Assembly (NCBI RefSeq): GCF_900129155.1
Contig: NZ_FQVF01000006.1
Coordinates: forward strand, 124,001-188,000
DNA: 64,000 nt
From: Marinomonas polaris DSM 16579
GTDB taxonomy: Bacteria > Pseudomonadota > Gammaproteobacteria > Pseudomonadales > Marinomonadaceae
Direction of reading: 5' to 3'
Position numbers and translations under genes: made by a program. Below are positions 18,740 through 27,136 of this stretch, in pieces (position 1 is the first letter of the stretch; every line of letters begins with the position of its first letter). The notes below the pieces were generated by a model. The model saw nothing but the letters and a program-made list of their open reading frames with translations, did not search any database and was not told the origin of the DNA.

Positions 18740-19219
18740 TTATGATGGTGAAATACACCAACAGAATTGACAGCATGCTCCGGCAAAAAACTCACCTTCT
18801 ACAGAAGCTAACGTCGCCGTCGTCATCGAAAAGCTAACCGGCAAGGGCTCATCAACCAAAAAGTCCACAAACTGATGTGCAAAAGGCTGATGGGTAACCA
18901 ATAAAATGGATTCATAGGGCAGATCATTTAGCCAAGTAGCCACATCCATACTTTGGCCTTCCGGGGTAATTAGAGGGCAGTTTTCAACCTCAACAGAAAC
19001 ATCAAGATCGGCCAAAAAGACTTTTGCAGTTTGCTGCGCCCTAACATAAGGACTGACAAAAACCACATCAAACATCTCACTCTTATTACGAAAAGCTCGA
19101 GCAGCTGTTTTTACTTCAGCCACTCCAAGCTCTGTCAGCTCACGAAGTTCATCTTGATCATAACCATACGGTTGAGCATTTCCATGGCGCAATATATATA
19201 GGCGCTTAAGCTTCTTCAT
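18740..19219 (-). CDS. sixA: Phosphohistidine phosphatase SixA
   Basis: Histidine phosphatase of the phosphoglycerate mutase-like superfamily; in E. coli it removes phosphate from histidine phosphotransfer domains and nitrogen-PTS protein NPr. The RHG motif (YILRHGNAQ) is at the N-terminus, followed by DELRELTELGV, FVSPYVRAQQTA and a late His in LLVTHQPFAHQ, the full catalytic set. About 159-161 residues, like E. coli SixA. Two in-frame ATGs exist (19225 and 19219). The second has AGGT at a better distance. It overlaps the end of the DUF4389 gene. Confidence 0.92.
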   Translation of the reverse strand: MKKLKRLYILRHGNAQPYGYDQDELRELTELGVAEVKTAARAFRNKSEMFDVVFVSPYVRAQQTAKVFLADLDVSVEVENCPLITPEGQSMDVATWLNDLPYESILLVTHQPFAHQFVDFLVDEPLPVSFSMTTATLASVEGEFFAGACCQFCWCISPS

Positions 19220-19490
19220 CCGCATTTACCTGAGGCCATGGCTGAAATGGGAAAGGTTTTTCTTCTGACTCAAAAGACAAAAATGAGAAAATCTGACCGA
19301 TGAAAGCTGTCACACTTTTTAACCAAGAAGACAAAGTGACTGGCTCATACTTGGAGCCTAATTTCACCAAGCTTACCAAAACAAGCAAAACACCAAATAC
19401 AGTGACAGCAATATTCAAAACCACCCAATACAGCAGCATAAAAATCACACGAAACCAAAAACCTTGATCAGCATAACCTGGCTTAGACAT
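19206..19490 (-). CDS. DUF4389 family small membrane protein
   Basis: A 94-residue inner-membrane protein with one long hydrophobic region (WFRVIFMLLYWVVLNIAVTV and onward to about residue 40) and an amphipathic second part. The C-terminal FLSFESEEKPFPFQPWP is the hallmark of DUF4389. The ATG at 19490 has AGGGGAA 6 bases upstream and overlaps the gpsA stop by 8 bases; the upstream extension inside gpsA has no ribosome site. It overlaps sixA at its other end, so gpsA, this gene and sixA are likely translationally coupled. Function unknown. Confidence 0.85.
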   Translation of the reverse strand: MSKPGYADQGFWFRVIFMLLYWVVLNIAVTVFGVLLVLVSLVKLGSKYEPVTLSSWLKSVTAFIGQIFSFLSFESEEKPFPFQPWPQVNADEEA

Positions 19491-20511
19491 TGTTATTCCC
19501 CTCATTTGTCGCAAATTCGACATCCCATTTTTGCTCGCCAGTCATCATTGAACCAATCAATGATTCCAGCTTAGCACCTTCAAACAATAATTTAGACAAA
19601 CCTTCTGCAAGAGGCATATATAAGCCATGTTTATGGGCTTCATCTACCACCATTTTTAAGGTATTGACCCCTTCAGCAACCTCACCTATTCCACCAATGG
19701 CTTCATCTAAGTCTTGACCCGAACCAATAGCAAAGCCGACACGGTAATTTCGACTTAAAGGTGAAGTACAAGTTGCGATCAAATCTCCCATTCCCGCCAA
19801 CCCAAGAAAGGTCATAGGATTAGCACCAAAATGCACCGCAAACCGGCTCATCTCTGCAAGACTTCGAGTCATAATCATCGACATAGTGTTTTCGCCAACA
19901 TTTAGAGCTTTAGCAAGACCACACACAATCGCATAAATATTTTTTAACGCGCCAGCCAGCTCAACACCTGTACTGTCGGTATTTTCATACACTCGAAAAG
20001 TAGGTGATTTCAACAACTCAATCACTCGCTGGCGAACCTTATCATCAGCACTAGCAATTACCGACCCCGTCATTTGACCTGCAGCAATTTCTTTTGCTAA
20101 GTTTGGACCACTCAACACGCCAATTTTTTGAGTAATAGGGTTTCGACGCAAAACATCGCTCATAAGTTCAAATCGATTTGGATTAAAACCCTTAGTAGTG
20201 CTAATTAATATTTTATCCGCAGTTAATAAAGGCTCAATGCGCTGAACTACTTGTTCGAATGATTTAGAAGGAATTGACACAAAAACAGTATCACTATCTC
20301 GTATTGCCTGCTCTAAATTACTGGTCGCCAGTAGTTCTCGATGCAATGGCGCATTGGGTAAATAACGACTATTCAAACCTGTCAAATTAATCTCTTCAAC
20401 CTGTTCTTCATTACGCATCCACTGACTAACTTGATGACCATTTTTAGCCATGATATTGGCCAAGGCTGTGCCAAAACTACCACCACCTAATACACACACA
20501 GAATGCTTCAT
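19483..20511 (-). CDS. gpsA: Glycerol-3-phosphate dehydrogenase [NAD(P)+]
   Basis: Reduces dihydroxyacetone phosphate to sn-glycerol-3-phosphate for phospholipid synthesis. The 342-residue protein has the N-terminal Rossmann motif VLGGGSFGTALA, the STTKGFNP and LSGPNLAKEIA segments, the catalytic Lys in VELAGALKNIYAI, and GLAGMGDLIATCTS. Length is typical (339 in E. coli). It lies in a same-strand group with selO upstream and DUF4389-sixA downstream. Functionally it links to plsX earlier in the window. Confidence 0.96.
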   Translation of the reverse strand: MKHSVCVLGGGSFGTALANIMAKNGHQVSQWMRNEEQVEEINLTGLNSRYLPNAPLHRELLATSNLEQAIRDSDTVFVSIPSKSFEQVVQRIEPLLTADKILISTTKGFNPNRFELMSDVLRRNPITQKIGVLSGPNLAKEIAAGQMTGSVIASADDKVRQRVIELLKSPTFRVYENTDSTGVELAGALKNIYAIVCGLAKALNVGENTMSMIMTRSLAEMSRFAVHFGANPMTFLGLAGMGDLIATCTSPLSRNYRVGFAIGSGQDLDEAIGGIGEVAEGVNTLKMVVDEAHKHGLYMPLAEGLSKLLFEGAKLESLIGSMMTGEQKWDVEFATNEGNNNV

Positions 20512-20564
20512 AATGACTGTTTCTCTTTAAAAAATATCGTCTAACTATATAAAAACGAACAATA

Positions 20565-21986
20565 CTAAGACGAACAACTAACTTCTAATGACCTACCCCA
20601 CTCTGGCGCTCTTTGCGCGAGCACATCCGACTCTGGATGCTCATCAAATGGAGTAATGAGTACGTTCAATAAACGGCGGAAGGGTAAATAGTCACCTCGT
20701 TCTGCTGCAAGAATTGCATCATGAGCTAAATAATTTCTCAGCAGGAACTTCGGATTCACTGCCAGCATAGAAGCACTCACTTTAGGCCATGCTAGATCAT
20801 TTTTCATTCGTGCAAGCTCATAGCGTTCAAGCCAATTAGACAGCCTTTCTCTATCAACCACTTCATCAAGCAAAAGCATAAAGCCTCCCTGTTCAAAATG
20901 GCTCAATAAACGGAAAAACACTGAGTAGTCCATTTTTTCTGCGGCCAATATTGTAAATAGCTCAGGTAATAACTCATGCATATCTTGTACAGAGTTTAAG
21001 CCCATTTTGCTCATCATTAATGAATCATAGTGAGTCTGTAGCTCTGGCTCATAGCACTGCAAGATAGCGATAAGCTGATCCCGTTCAAGGTGCTTTGAAA
21101 AGCATCGCATCAAACAATTGAGATTCCACAAACCGACCCCTGGTTGCCGCGAGAACGCATAACGACCTTCATGATCTGAATGATTGCAAACCCAATCTGG
21201 CTCATAATCCTCCATAAAACCATATGGACCATAATCGATCGTTTCACCGGTAAAAGAAAAGTTATCTGTGTTCATTACACCATGCTGAAAACCGATCGAT
21301 TGCCATTTGGCAATCATTCTAGCTGTACGTTTGACAACTGCGATTAACATGCTTTCTAACGGCGACTCTGTCGCCAAGCAGTCAGGATAATAATGCGTAA
21401 GGCAATATTCAATCAGCTGATCCAATTCCGCTTGCTTACCTTGATAAAAAAAGTATTCGAAATGACCAAAGCGGATATGACCTTGCGCAACCCTAAGCAG
21501 CATAGCTCCTGCTTCTGGCGTTTCTCGGTAAACAGCCTCTCGACTATCATAAAGTGCCAAAGCGCGGGAAGAAGGCACTGACAGAGCTGTCATGGCCTCA
21601 CTCGCCAAATATTCACGAATGCAAGAACGCAATACAGCACGACCATCACCACGACGAGAATAAGGCGTCGGCCCAGCGCCTTTCATATGCAAATCATATA
21701 AAAGACCATCCTGACCACGAACCTCACCCAGTAGCACACCGCGCCCATCACCTAATTGAGGTGAAAAACCACCAAACTGATGACCTGCGTAAACCATACT
21801 TAGGCTAGAAGGCAGAGTTTCTTCTCCACTTAAGATACGTTTGGTTTCGGTAGATTTAATATCAATAGACAGAAGAGTAGCGAGCGATTGGTTAAATTCA
21901 ACCAATCGCTGCTCAAAAAGTGGCTGGACAAGGGTTTTCGAAGAAAACGCCTCACCCAAACTTGCAAAATGGTGTTCTAAAATCAT
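20565..21986 (-). CDS. selO: Protein adenylyltransferase SelO (YdiU)
   Basis: SelO is a pseudokinase-fold enzyme that transfers AMP to protein Ser, Thr or Tyr residues and is linked to redox homeostasis. The 473-residue protein shows the family's YAGHQFGGFSPQLGDGRGVLLGE and GAGPTPYSRRGDGRAVLRS motifs, the HGVMNTDNFSFTGETIDYGPYGFMEDY catalytic region, and the C-terminal end EVSCSS. The last is the bacterial counterpart of the selenocysteine-containing tail (Cys in place of Sec). Length is close to E. coli YdiU (478). Stands alone between rhlB and gpsA, 53 bp from gpsA. Confidence 0.95.
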   Translation of the reverse strand: MILEHHFASLGEAFSSKTLVQPLFEQRLVEFNQSLATLLSIDIKSTETKRILSGEETLPSSLSMVYAGHQFGGFSPQLGDGRGVLLGEVRGQDGLLYDLHMKGAGPTPYSRRGDGRAVLRSCIREYLASEAMTALSVPSSRALALYDSREAVYRETPEAGAMLLRVAQGHIRFGHFEYFFYQGKQAELDQLIEYCLTHYYPDCLATESPLESMLIAVVKRTARMIAKWQSIGFQHGVMNTDNFSFTGETIDYGPYGFMEDYEPDWVCNHSDHEGRYAFSRQPGVGLWNLNCLMRCFSKHLERDQLIAILQCYEPELQTHYDSLMMSKMGLNSVQDMHELLPELFTILAAEKMDYSVFFRLLSHFEQGGFMLLLDEVVDRERLSNWLERYELARMKNDLAWPKVSASMLAVNPKFLLRNYLAHDAILAAERGDYLPFRRLLNVLITPFDEHPESDVLAQRAPEWGRSLEVSCSS

Positions 21987-22014
21987 CTTATCTCACTTAA
22001 AAACTAAGCGATAT

Positions 22015-23376
22015 TTATAGAGATGTATCAACCATGTACTCACAGCGGATGCTCTCACCAACGACCCTTTCGATCTCAGGAATCATAAAAGCATCATCTT
22101 CACTGGCAAAACTCACAGATTTACCGGTTTCACCACCACGACCAGTTCGGCCGATACGATGTACATAATCTTCAGGATCTTCTGGTAACGAATAGTTTAC
22201 GACTAACTCTACGTTATCCACGTGAATACCACGACCAGCAACATCTGTTGCCACAAGCACTTGGATGATGCCTTCTTTGAAGTTCGCCAGAGTTTTTACA
22301 CGTTTATCTTGCGCAACTTCGCCTGATAATATAGCGCAATTAATATTGGCTTTGCGTAAGCGCTCATAAAGGTCGCGTGTTTCATCACGACGGTTAGCAA
22401 AAATAATAGTTCGTTGACCGCCATTTTTTTCGATTAATTGCTGTAAAACAGGCCATTTTTGATCCGCTTCAACAGTATAAATCACTTGATCAATATTTTG
22501 ATTTGTCGCTTCTTTTGGAACAACAGATACTTCTTTAGGGAAGTAAGTCCACTGCTGTGCCAGCGCTTGAATATCTTTCGGGAAGGTCGCACTAAACAAC
22601 ATGGTTTGTCTTGCTTCTTTATGCGGCGTCATGCGAATAATACTTTTCACATCAGGGATAAAACCCATAGACAGCATGCGGTCAGCTTCATCTAACACCA
22701 AGCATTCCACTTTCCCCAATTGCACTTTGCGGCTACGAGCAAAATCCAACAAACGACCAGGCGTGGCAACCAAAATATCAACATTTTCAGTTTCTAGTGC
22801 GATCTTTTGTTTTTCATAACTCAAGCCACCCACTAAAGTTACGACGTTCAAATGACAATTCGTCGTCAGTTTTACAGCTTCATCAGCTATTTGTATCGCC
22901 AATTCACGAGTTGGTGCGATAATCAAACCACGCGCAAAATTATTCGCTCTTTTTTCTTCAAGAGGGTAATCAAGAAAGTCACTGATCATCGCAATGAGGA
23001 AAGCAGCTGTTTTACCAGTACCTGTTTGTGCTTGACCAATAATGTCATAACCCAACAAAGTCATTGGTAAGGTTTCAGCTTGGATTTCACTACAATATTC
23101 AAAACCCATTTCAGCAATAGACTTAATGACGCGATCAGGAAGATTTAAATCATGGAAGCGCATCTTGCCTTCAACTTCAGCAACCGGAAAATCTTCTATG
23201 GACCAAATTTTAGAGTTCGCATTCCCTGCAGGTTTTGTTTCATTGCTTGATTGCGGTGCATCCGCTTGGACGCTTGCAGGGCTATCATCGTTACTTCTTG
23301 GACCCTTATTTGGGCGACGTGTACGTTTTGGTTTTGCTGTGGTTTCTGATGGTGCTTCTTGAGTTTGGTTTTCCAT
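22015..23376 (-). CDS. rhlB: DEAD-box ATP-dependent RNA helicase (RhlB-type)
   Basis: RNA helicase of 453 residues. A low-complexity basic N-terminal tail (about 1-60, rich in Lys, Arg, Pro, Ser) precedes the helicase core. Motifs present: Q-motif EIQAETLPM, Walker A AQTGTGKT, DEAD box (LVLDEADRM), SAT in LFSATFP, and HRIGRTGRGG in the second RecA-like domain. The segment W-S-IEDFPVAEVEGKMRFHDLNLP before the Q-motif is typical of pseudomonad RhlB. RhlB works with the RNA degradosome in E. coli; here the partner is unknown. The C-terminus is short and lacks a long basic tail. Confidence 0.9.
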   Translation of the reverse strand: MENQTQEAPSETTAKPKRTRRPNKGPRSNDDSPASVQADAPQSSNETKPAGNANSKIWSIEDFPVAEVEGKMRFHDLNLPDRVIKSIAEMGFEYCSEIQAETLPMTLLGYDIIGQAQTGTGKTAAFLIAMISDFLDYPLEEKRANNFARGLIIAPTRELAIQIADEAVKLTTNCHLNVVTLVGGLSYEKQKIALETENVDILVATPGRLLDFARSRKVQLGKVECLVLDEADRMLSMGFIPDVKSIIRMTPHKEARQTMLFSATFPKDIQALAQQWTYFPKEVSVVPKEATNQNIDQVIYTVEADQKWPVLQQLIEKNGGQRTIIFANRRDETRDLYERLRKANINCAILSGEVAQDKRVKTLANFKEGIIQVLVATDVAGRGIHVDNVELVVNYSLPEDPEDYVHRIGRTGRGGETGKSVSFASEDDAFMIPEIERVVGESIRCEYMVDTSL

Positions 23377-23484
23377 ATTGGAATCTATACGCTTCTATTG
23401 TGTTTTGAGGTTAATAATCTGTGCAAGGAGTGTACCTAATTGGTAAAGCTTTATCACCCCTTGCTTACGCTTTGTTGAAGCAAG

Positions 23485-25608
23485 CTACTGATACTTATAC
23501 GGTGGTAAGCTATTAATTAATTGCTTACCATAACGTTTAGTTCTCAGACGCTTGTCTAAAATATGTATTTCACCTGAGTCTTTTTCGCTTCTTAATAGTC
23601 GCCCTGTTGCCTGCACTAAGCGCAAAGAAGCATCTGGTATGGTAATTTCCATAAAGGGGTTGCCACCACGTTTTTGAATCCATTCTGCTAGCGTTGCTTC
23701 GACTGGATCATCTGGCACAGCAAAAGGAATTTTAGCAATGTACACACAGGTCAAATAATCACCTGGTAAATCTACACCTTCGGCAAAGCTGGCTAAGCCA
23801 AGCAATAAACTGCCTTTCCCTTCATCAATGCGAGATTTATGCGAATCCAAAATAACGCGCTTAGATTGCTCACCTTGCATCAAAAGTATTTCTTGTAATC
23901 CTGCAGACACAGACTGAGCCACTTCCTCCATCTGACGACGGGAAGAAAACAACACTAAACTGCCCTTTTCTGTGTTCACATGCTTATCTAAATAAGCAAC
24001 AATTTCGGCGGTATGTTGCTCAACTCTATTTGGCTCATGCTCCATATCTGGAACGACCAAAAGCCCATTTTCTTGGAAATTAAATGGGCTAATAACGCGC
24101 AAATACTCACTCTCACGAGGAACGCCTGATCGCATATTAAAACGATGAAATTGATTAAGCGCCGTTAACGTAGCTGATGTCACTACCGCACCGAAACATT
24201 TATCCCACAACTGCTGCTTTAATGTGTTTGCGGCAAGAATCGGAGAACCGCCCAGTTCAATATCTTGCTCCATCCCTTGACCAGATAAAACTAGCCAGCG
24301 TGCATTAGGCGGATAGTTTTGATCATCAACTGTAGAATACAAACGCCAAAGCCCAATACATTGCTCTAAGCGACCAAGAATGACACCTAAAATAGGCTGC
24401 CAAGTTTCTGCAGTTTCAGGTGTTACACCCATCCCTTCATTTTGTTTAGTCTTTTTACATTCGTCTTGGATGCTTTCAATGTTGTTAAACAACTTTTGAT
24501 AAGATGTCTGTAAACTGTATGCCAGCTGGCGTAATTCATCTGGAATTTGGCCAAACTCGAAACGGTGCTGATTATTTTCTTGATCCAACCCCAAACCCTG
24601 AATATAAGGCGCTAACCCCTGCTGGGCATATTGGATAAAGTTCACAATACTTTGTATTTGCTGTGGGATTTTTAGTAGCAGCTGACCTGTTACACTGACA
24701 TCGTCTGTTAACTCTTGCTTCAAGTTAACCAGATTTTTTTCTAATTGGCGTAACCAAGTAATACTTTGCTGCAAACGAACTTCATGTCGAAAGTGCCCTA
24801 TCGCTTTATCAGGAAGATGATGACCCTCATCAAAAACATAGATAGTTTCTTTTGGCGGGGTAAGAATCGCGCCACCACCCAATGACAAATCGGCCAATAC
24901 CAAATCATGGTTGGCAACAATCACATCAGCCACTTCGATTTCAGCACGCGCTTTAAAAAACGGGCAGGCGGAATAATTAGCACAATTACGGTTAGTGCAT
25001 TGCTGATGATCTGTGGTTAAGCGACGCCAATCTTGATCACGAACAATACCAGCCCAATTGTCTTTATCACCATCCCAGTCGCCTTTTTGCAAAGCAGCAT
25101 CCATCTCTTGATAAAGAACAGTATTAATATCATCGGAATGAAGGTGATGCTCGAAAAGTCCAGCGAACATATCGTCCATTGCTTGCTCTTCTGAGCTCAA
25201 GAAGCCCTCAAGATTATTCAAGCACAAATAGCGTCCTCGCCCTTTAGCAAGCGTGTACTTAAAAGTCAGCTCCGTATGTTCAAGCAAATCAGGCAATTCT
25301 TTATGCAAAATCTGCTCTTGAAGCGCTACCGTTGCAGTAGAGATAATTAATTTGAGACCACGAGCTTTCGCGATAGGAATAGCCGCAAGGCAATATGACA
25401 AAGTTTTACCCGTGCCTGTTCCTGCCTCAATTACGGCAACATGCTTTTCTTCAAGGCGCTCACCTTCCGAACCTTGTTTAATGTTACCCAAAGTTCGAGC
25501 GATCGCACCAATCATCTGGCGCTGTCCAGCCCTTGGTTTATGGGACTTCGCATCCAAAGATGCTCGGTATGCAAGTTGAATCTGTTTTTTTAGTTCGTCT
25601 GAAAGCAT
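23485..25608 (-). CDS. dinG: ATP-dependent DNA helicase DinG
   Basis: SOS-inducible 5'-3' superfamily 2 helicase of the XPD group that unwinds R-loops and recombination intermediates in E. coli. The 707-residue protein has Walker A EAGTGTGKT (61-69), the DEGH box (VFDEGHHLPD), and four cysteines for an iron-sulfur cluster at 129, 204, 209 and 215 (CTNRNCANYSAC). The motif QATGRLLRSE lies near the C-terminus. Length matches E. coli DinG (716). Divergent from lexA, with an SOS box in its presumed -35/-10 spacer, so LexA control is very likely. Confidence 0.94.
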   Translation of the reverse strand: MLSDELKKQIQLAYRASLDAKSHKPRAGQRQMIGAIARTLGNIKQGSEGERLEEKHVAVIEAGTGTGKTLSYCLAAIPIAKARGLKLIISTATVALQEQILHKELPDLLEHTELTFKYTLAKGRGRYLCLNNLEGFLSSEEQAMDDMFAGLFEHHLHSDDINTVLYQEMDAALQKGDWDGDKDNWAGIVRDQDWRRLTTDHQQCTNRNCANYSACPFFKARAEIEVADVIVANHDLVLADLSLGGGAILTPPKETIYVFDEGHHLPDKAIGHFRHEVRLQQSITWLRQLEKNLVNLKQELTDDVSVTGQLLLKIPQQIQSIVNFIQYAQQGLAPYIQGLGLDQENNQHRFEFGQIPDELRQLAYSLQTSYQKLFNNIESIQDECKKTKQNEGMGVTPETAETWQPILGVILGRLEQCIGLWRLYSTVDDQNYPPNARWLVLSGQGMEQDIELGGSPILAANTLKQQLWDKCFGAVVTSATLTALNQFHRFNMRSGVPRESEYLRVISPFNFQENGLLVVPDMEHEPNRVEQHTAEIVAYLDKHVNTEKGSLVLFSSRRQMEEVAQSVSAGLQEILLMQGEQSKRVILDSHKSRIDEGKGSLLLGLASFAEGVDLPGDYLTCVYIAKIPFAVPDDPVEATLAEWIQKRGGNPFMEITIPDASLRLVQATGRLLRSEKDSGEIHILDKRLRTKRYGKQLINSLPPYKYQ

Positions 25609-25616
25609 TTATATCA

Positions 25617-25646
25617 TTGAGTATAGTTAGGAATGCTGTATATAAT
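25617..25646 (+). promoter_or_regulatory. lexA promoter
   Basis: TTGAGT (25617-25622), 18 bases, TATAAT (25641-25646) on the plus strand. The -10 lies inside the first SOS box, so LexA binding would block it. On the minus strand TATACT (25625-25620) can serve dinG. Confidence 0.6.
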
Positions 25647-25651
25647 AACAG
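25636..25651. promoter_or_regulatory. LexA-binding SOS box 1
   Basis: CTGTATATAATAACAG, matching the CTGT-N8-ACAG consensus exactly in both half-sites. It is 26 bases before the lexA ATG and 27 bases from the dinG ATG, covering the lexA -10 and the dinG spacer/-35 region. Confidence 0.93.
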
Positions 25652-25654
25652 TAA

Positions 25655-25670
25655 CTGTATAAACAACCAG
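25655..25670. promoter_or_regulatory. LexA-binding SOS box 2 (imperfect)
   Basis: CTGTATAAACAACCAG, one mismatch from the consensus half-site (CCAG in place of ACAG). It is 3 bases after box 1, so the two can bind LexA dimers next to each other, as in E. coli lexA. Confidence 0.75.
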
Positions 25671-25677
25671 ATAACCT

Positions 25678-26301
25678 ATGATTAAATTAACCAAAAGACA
25701 ATCTGACGTACTAGAAACCATTCGCGAATTTATTAGTGAAACAGGTTTTCCACCAACCAGAGCAGAAATAGCACGCCGGCTTGGGTTTAAATCTCCTAAC
25801 GCTGCTGAAGAGCACCTAAAAGCCTTGAGTAAAAAAGGTGCAATAGAGATGCTTTCTGGCGCGTCAAGGGGAATACGCTTAGTTGATCGTGCATCAAATG
25901 ATGACCCCACAAACAACCTTGGCTTACCTGTCATAGGCAAAGTTGCTGCAGGTTACCCTATTTTAGCCCAAGAAAACATTGCTTCTCATGTAAACATCCC
26001 AGCAAATATGTTCTCCCCACAAGCCGATTATTTCTTATCTGTCTCAGGTACCAGCATGAAAGACATCGGAATAATGGAAGGCGACTTATTAGCAGTGCAT
26101 AAAACAACTACTGTGCGTAACGGCCAAATTGTCGTTGCTCGCATTGGTGACGAAGTAACAGTTAAACGCTTCGAACAAAAAGGCAGTATTGTTCGACTTA
26201 TTCCTGAGAACGAAGAGTTCAATGACATCATTGTCGACCTTGAAAGCGAAGAGTTCGCCATTGAAGGCTTATCAGTTGGTGTGATTCGCCAAGGACTTTA
26301 A
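25678..26301 (+). CDS. lexA: SOS-response transcriptional repressor LexA
   Basis: Represses DNA-damage genes until RecA filaments trigger self-cleavage. The 207-residue protein has the N-terminal winged helix domain ([29 protein letters not shown]), the cleavage site Ala91-Gly92 in VAAGYP, and the Ser126/Lys163 dyad (SGTSMKDIG and DEVTVKRF), spaced 37 apart as in E. coli. It autoregulates through the two SOS boxes in front and shares them with dinG. In Pseudomonas aeruginosa sulA follows lexA; here the gene is followed by a strong terminator and no sulA-like ORF. Confidence 0.98.
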   Translation: MIKLTKRQSDVLETIREFISETGFPPTRAEIARRLGFKSPNAAEEHLKALSKKGAIEMLSGASRGIRLVDRASNDDPTNNLGLPVIGKVAAGYPILAQENIASHVNIPANMFSPQADYFLSVSGTSMKDIGIMEGDLLAVHKTTTVRNGQIVVARIGDEVTVKRFEQKGSIVRLIPENEEFNDIIVDLESEEFAIEGLSVGVIRQGL

Positions 26302-26332
26302 GTAGCCGCTACCTCATCAACACCATACCAAT

Positions 26333-26362
26333 AAAAAAGCGAAGCATATGCTTCGCTTTTTT
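26333..26362. terminator. Terminator between lexA and convergent small gene
   Basis: A perfect 30-nt palindrome with core GCGAAGCAT/ATGCTTCGC flanked by A6 and T6, so it can terminate in both directions. Confidence 0.9.
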
Positions 26363-26396
26363 ATGTAAACCTACGCCTCACACCAACAACACAGAC

Positions 26397-26663
26397 TTAA
26401 TGCAGAATCTTAGGACGAAAATCTTCGTCATCAAGATATTCCGAGTCTTCGTCAAAAAACGAATCATCTGAATAAACAAAATCAATTCCTGCATGGAACA
26501 TGCATTTTGCCAATTCAAAATAACGATCCTTTAAATAAGATCGAGTATCATCTGATATCTGCAATGTTGCTAGTGGAACGGTTTCCTCACCATCTTCACT
26601 GGCTGGACGCAGCACAATATCGCCATTATCCAGCTCAACAATTTCTAGGTAGGATTCTTTCAT
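26397..26663 (-). CDS. Small conserved hypothetical protein (PA3009-like by position)
   Basis: An 88-residue, very acidic cytoplasmic protein. The N-terminal half reads like a beta-rich domain (YLEIVELDNGDIVLRPASED), and the C-terminal tail is dominated by Asp/Glu (SDDSFFDEDSEYLDDEDF). The start may be the ATG at 26663; an in-frame TTG at 26669 would overlap the upstream stop in a TTGA arrangement. Its place between lexA and a DUF6586-like gene plus topA matches the lexA-sulA-PA3009-PA3010-topA order of P. aeruginosa as I remember it. Function unknown. Confidence 0.8.
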   Translation of the reverse strand: MKESYLEIVELDNGDIVLRPASEDGEETVPLATLQISDDTRSYLKDRYFELAKCMFHAGIDFVYSDDSFFDEDSEYLDDEDFRPKILH

Positions 26664-26665
26664 AT

Positions 26666-27136
26666 TCAATACTCTGATGACTCTTCTCTAAAACGTAACA
26701 CCAATTCGACCAACTTGGCCAAATAAAAACTCACGGACGCGCCAGCGTCACTTCCACGGCCAATTAGACTATCACTTTGAACTACTGACGACATAGAGGT
26801 ACGACATTCAAACTGAACCAAATATGCCTGGTTCAATTGAAAGCACCAAGAATCAGTACGTGACAACAAATCAGCGAGCTCCGCCAGCACAGGAACAACA
26901 ATCTGCTTATCTTCTGACTCAGCTAATAGTTTAGCAACATCCAGAGATCCAGATAACGAATACGCTGCATTCACTTCTTTTAGCAGACCATTAAGAGCAC
27001 TTCTTAACTGAAAAATAGCCGAGCTTTCCAGCCCGACCCTTAGCCACGCTTCATCACTATCTTGGCTCTGCTTAATAAAGCGTCTTGCCGTGTCTAGTTT
27101 TTGATTGGTTAAGCTAGCTAAACTGGCACCACTCAT
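26666..27136 (-). CDS. DUF6586-like conserved protein (PA3010-like by position)
   Basis: A 156-residue soluble helical protein. It begins [20 protein letters not shown] and has the segment [30 protein letters not shown] and a C-terminal [17 protein letters not shown]. The pattern suggests a helical bundle. The ATG overlaps the topA stop by 4 bases (ATGA), and its stop reaches the next gene, so the three are co-translated. The family name is from synteny with P. aeruginosa PA3010 and is not checked. No function can be read from it. Confidence 0.78.
   Translation of the reverse strand: MSGASLASLTNQKLDTARRFIKQSQDSDEAWLRVGLESSAIFQLRSALNGLLKEVNAAYSLSGSLDVAKLLAESEDKQIVVPVLAELADLLSRTDSWCFQLNQAYLVQFECRTSMSSVVQSDSLIGRGSDAGASVSFYLAKLVELVLRFREESSEY

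Noticed and set aside
25614..25940. Minus-strand frame opposite lexA
   Set aside because: Overlaps the lexA coding region and the SOS boxes; the composition is not protein-like.
26639..26669. TTG start of the small gene at 26669
   Set aside because: Possible by TTGA overlap with the upstream stop, but the ATG at 26663 is the simpler start. Left as an alternative.
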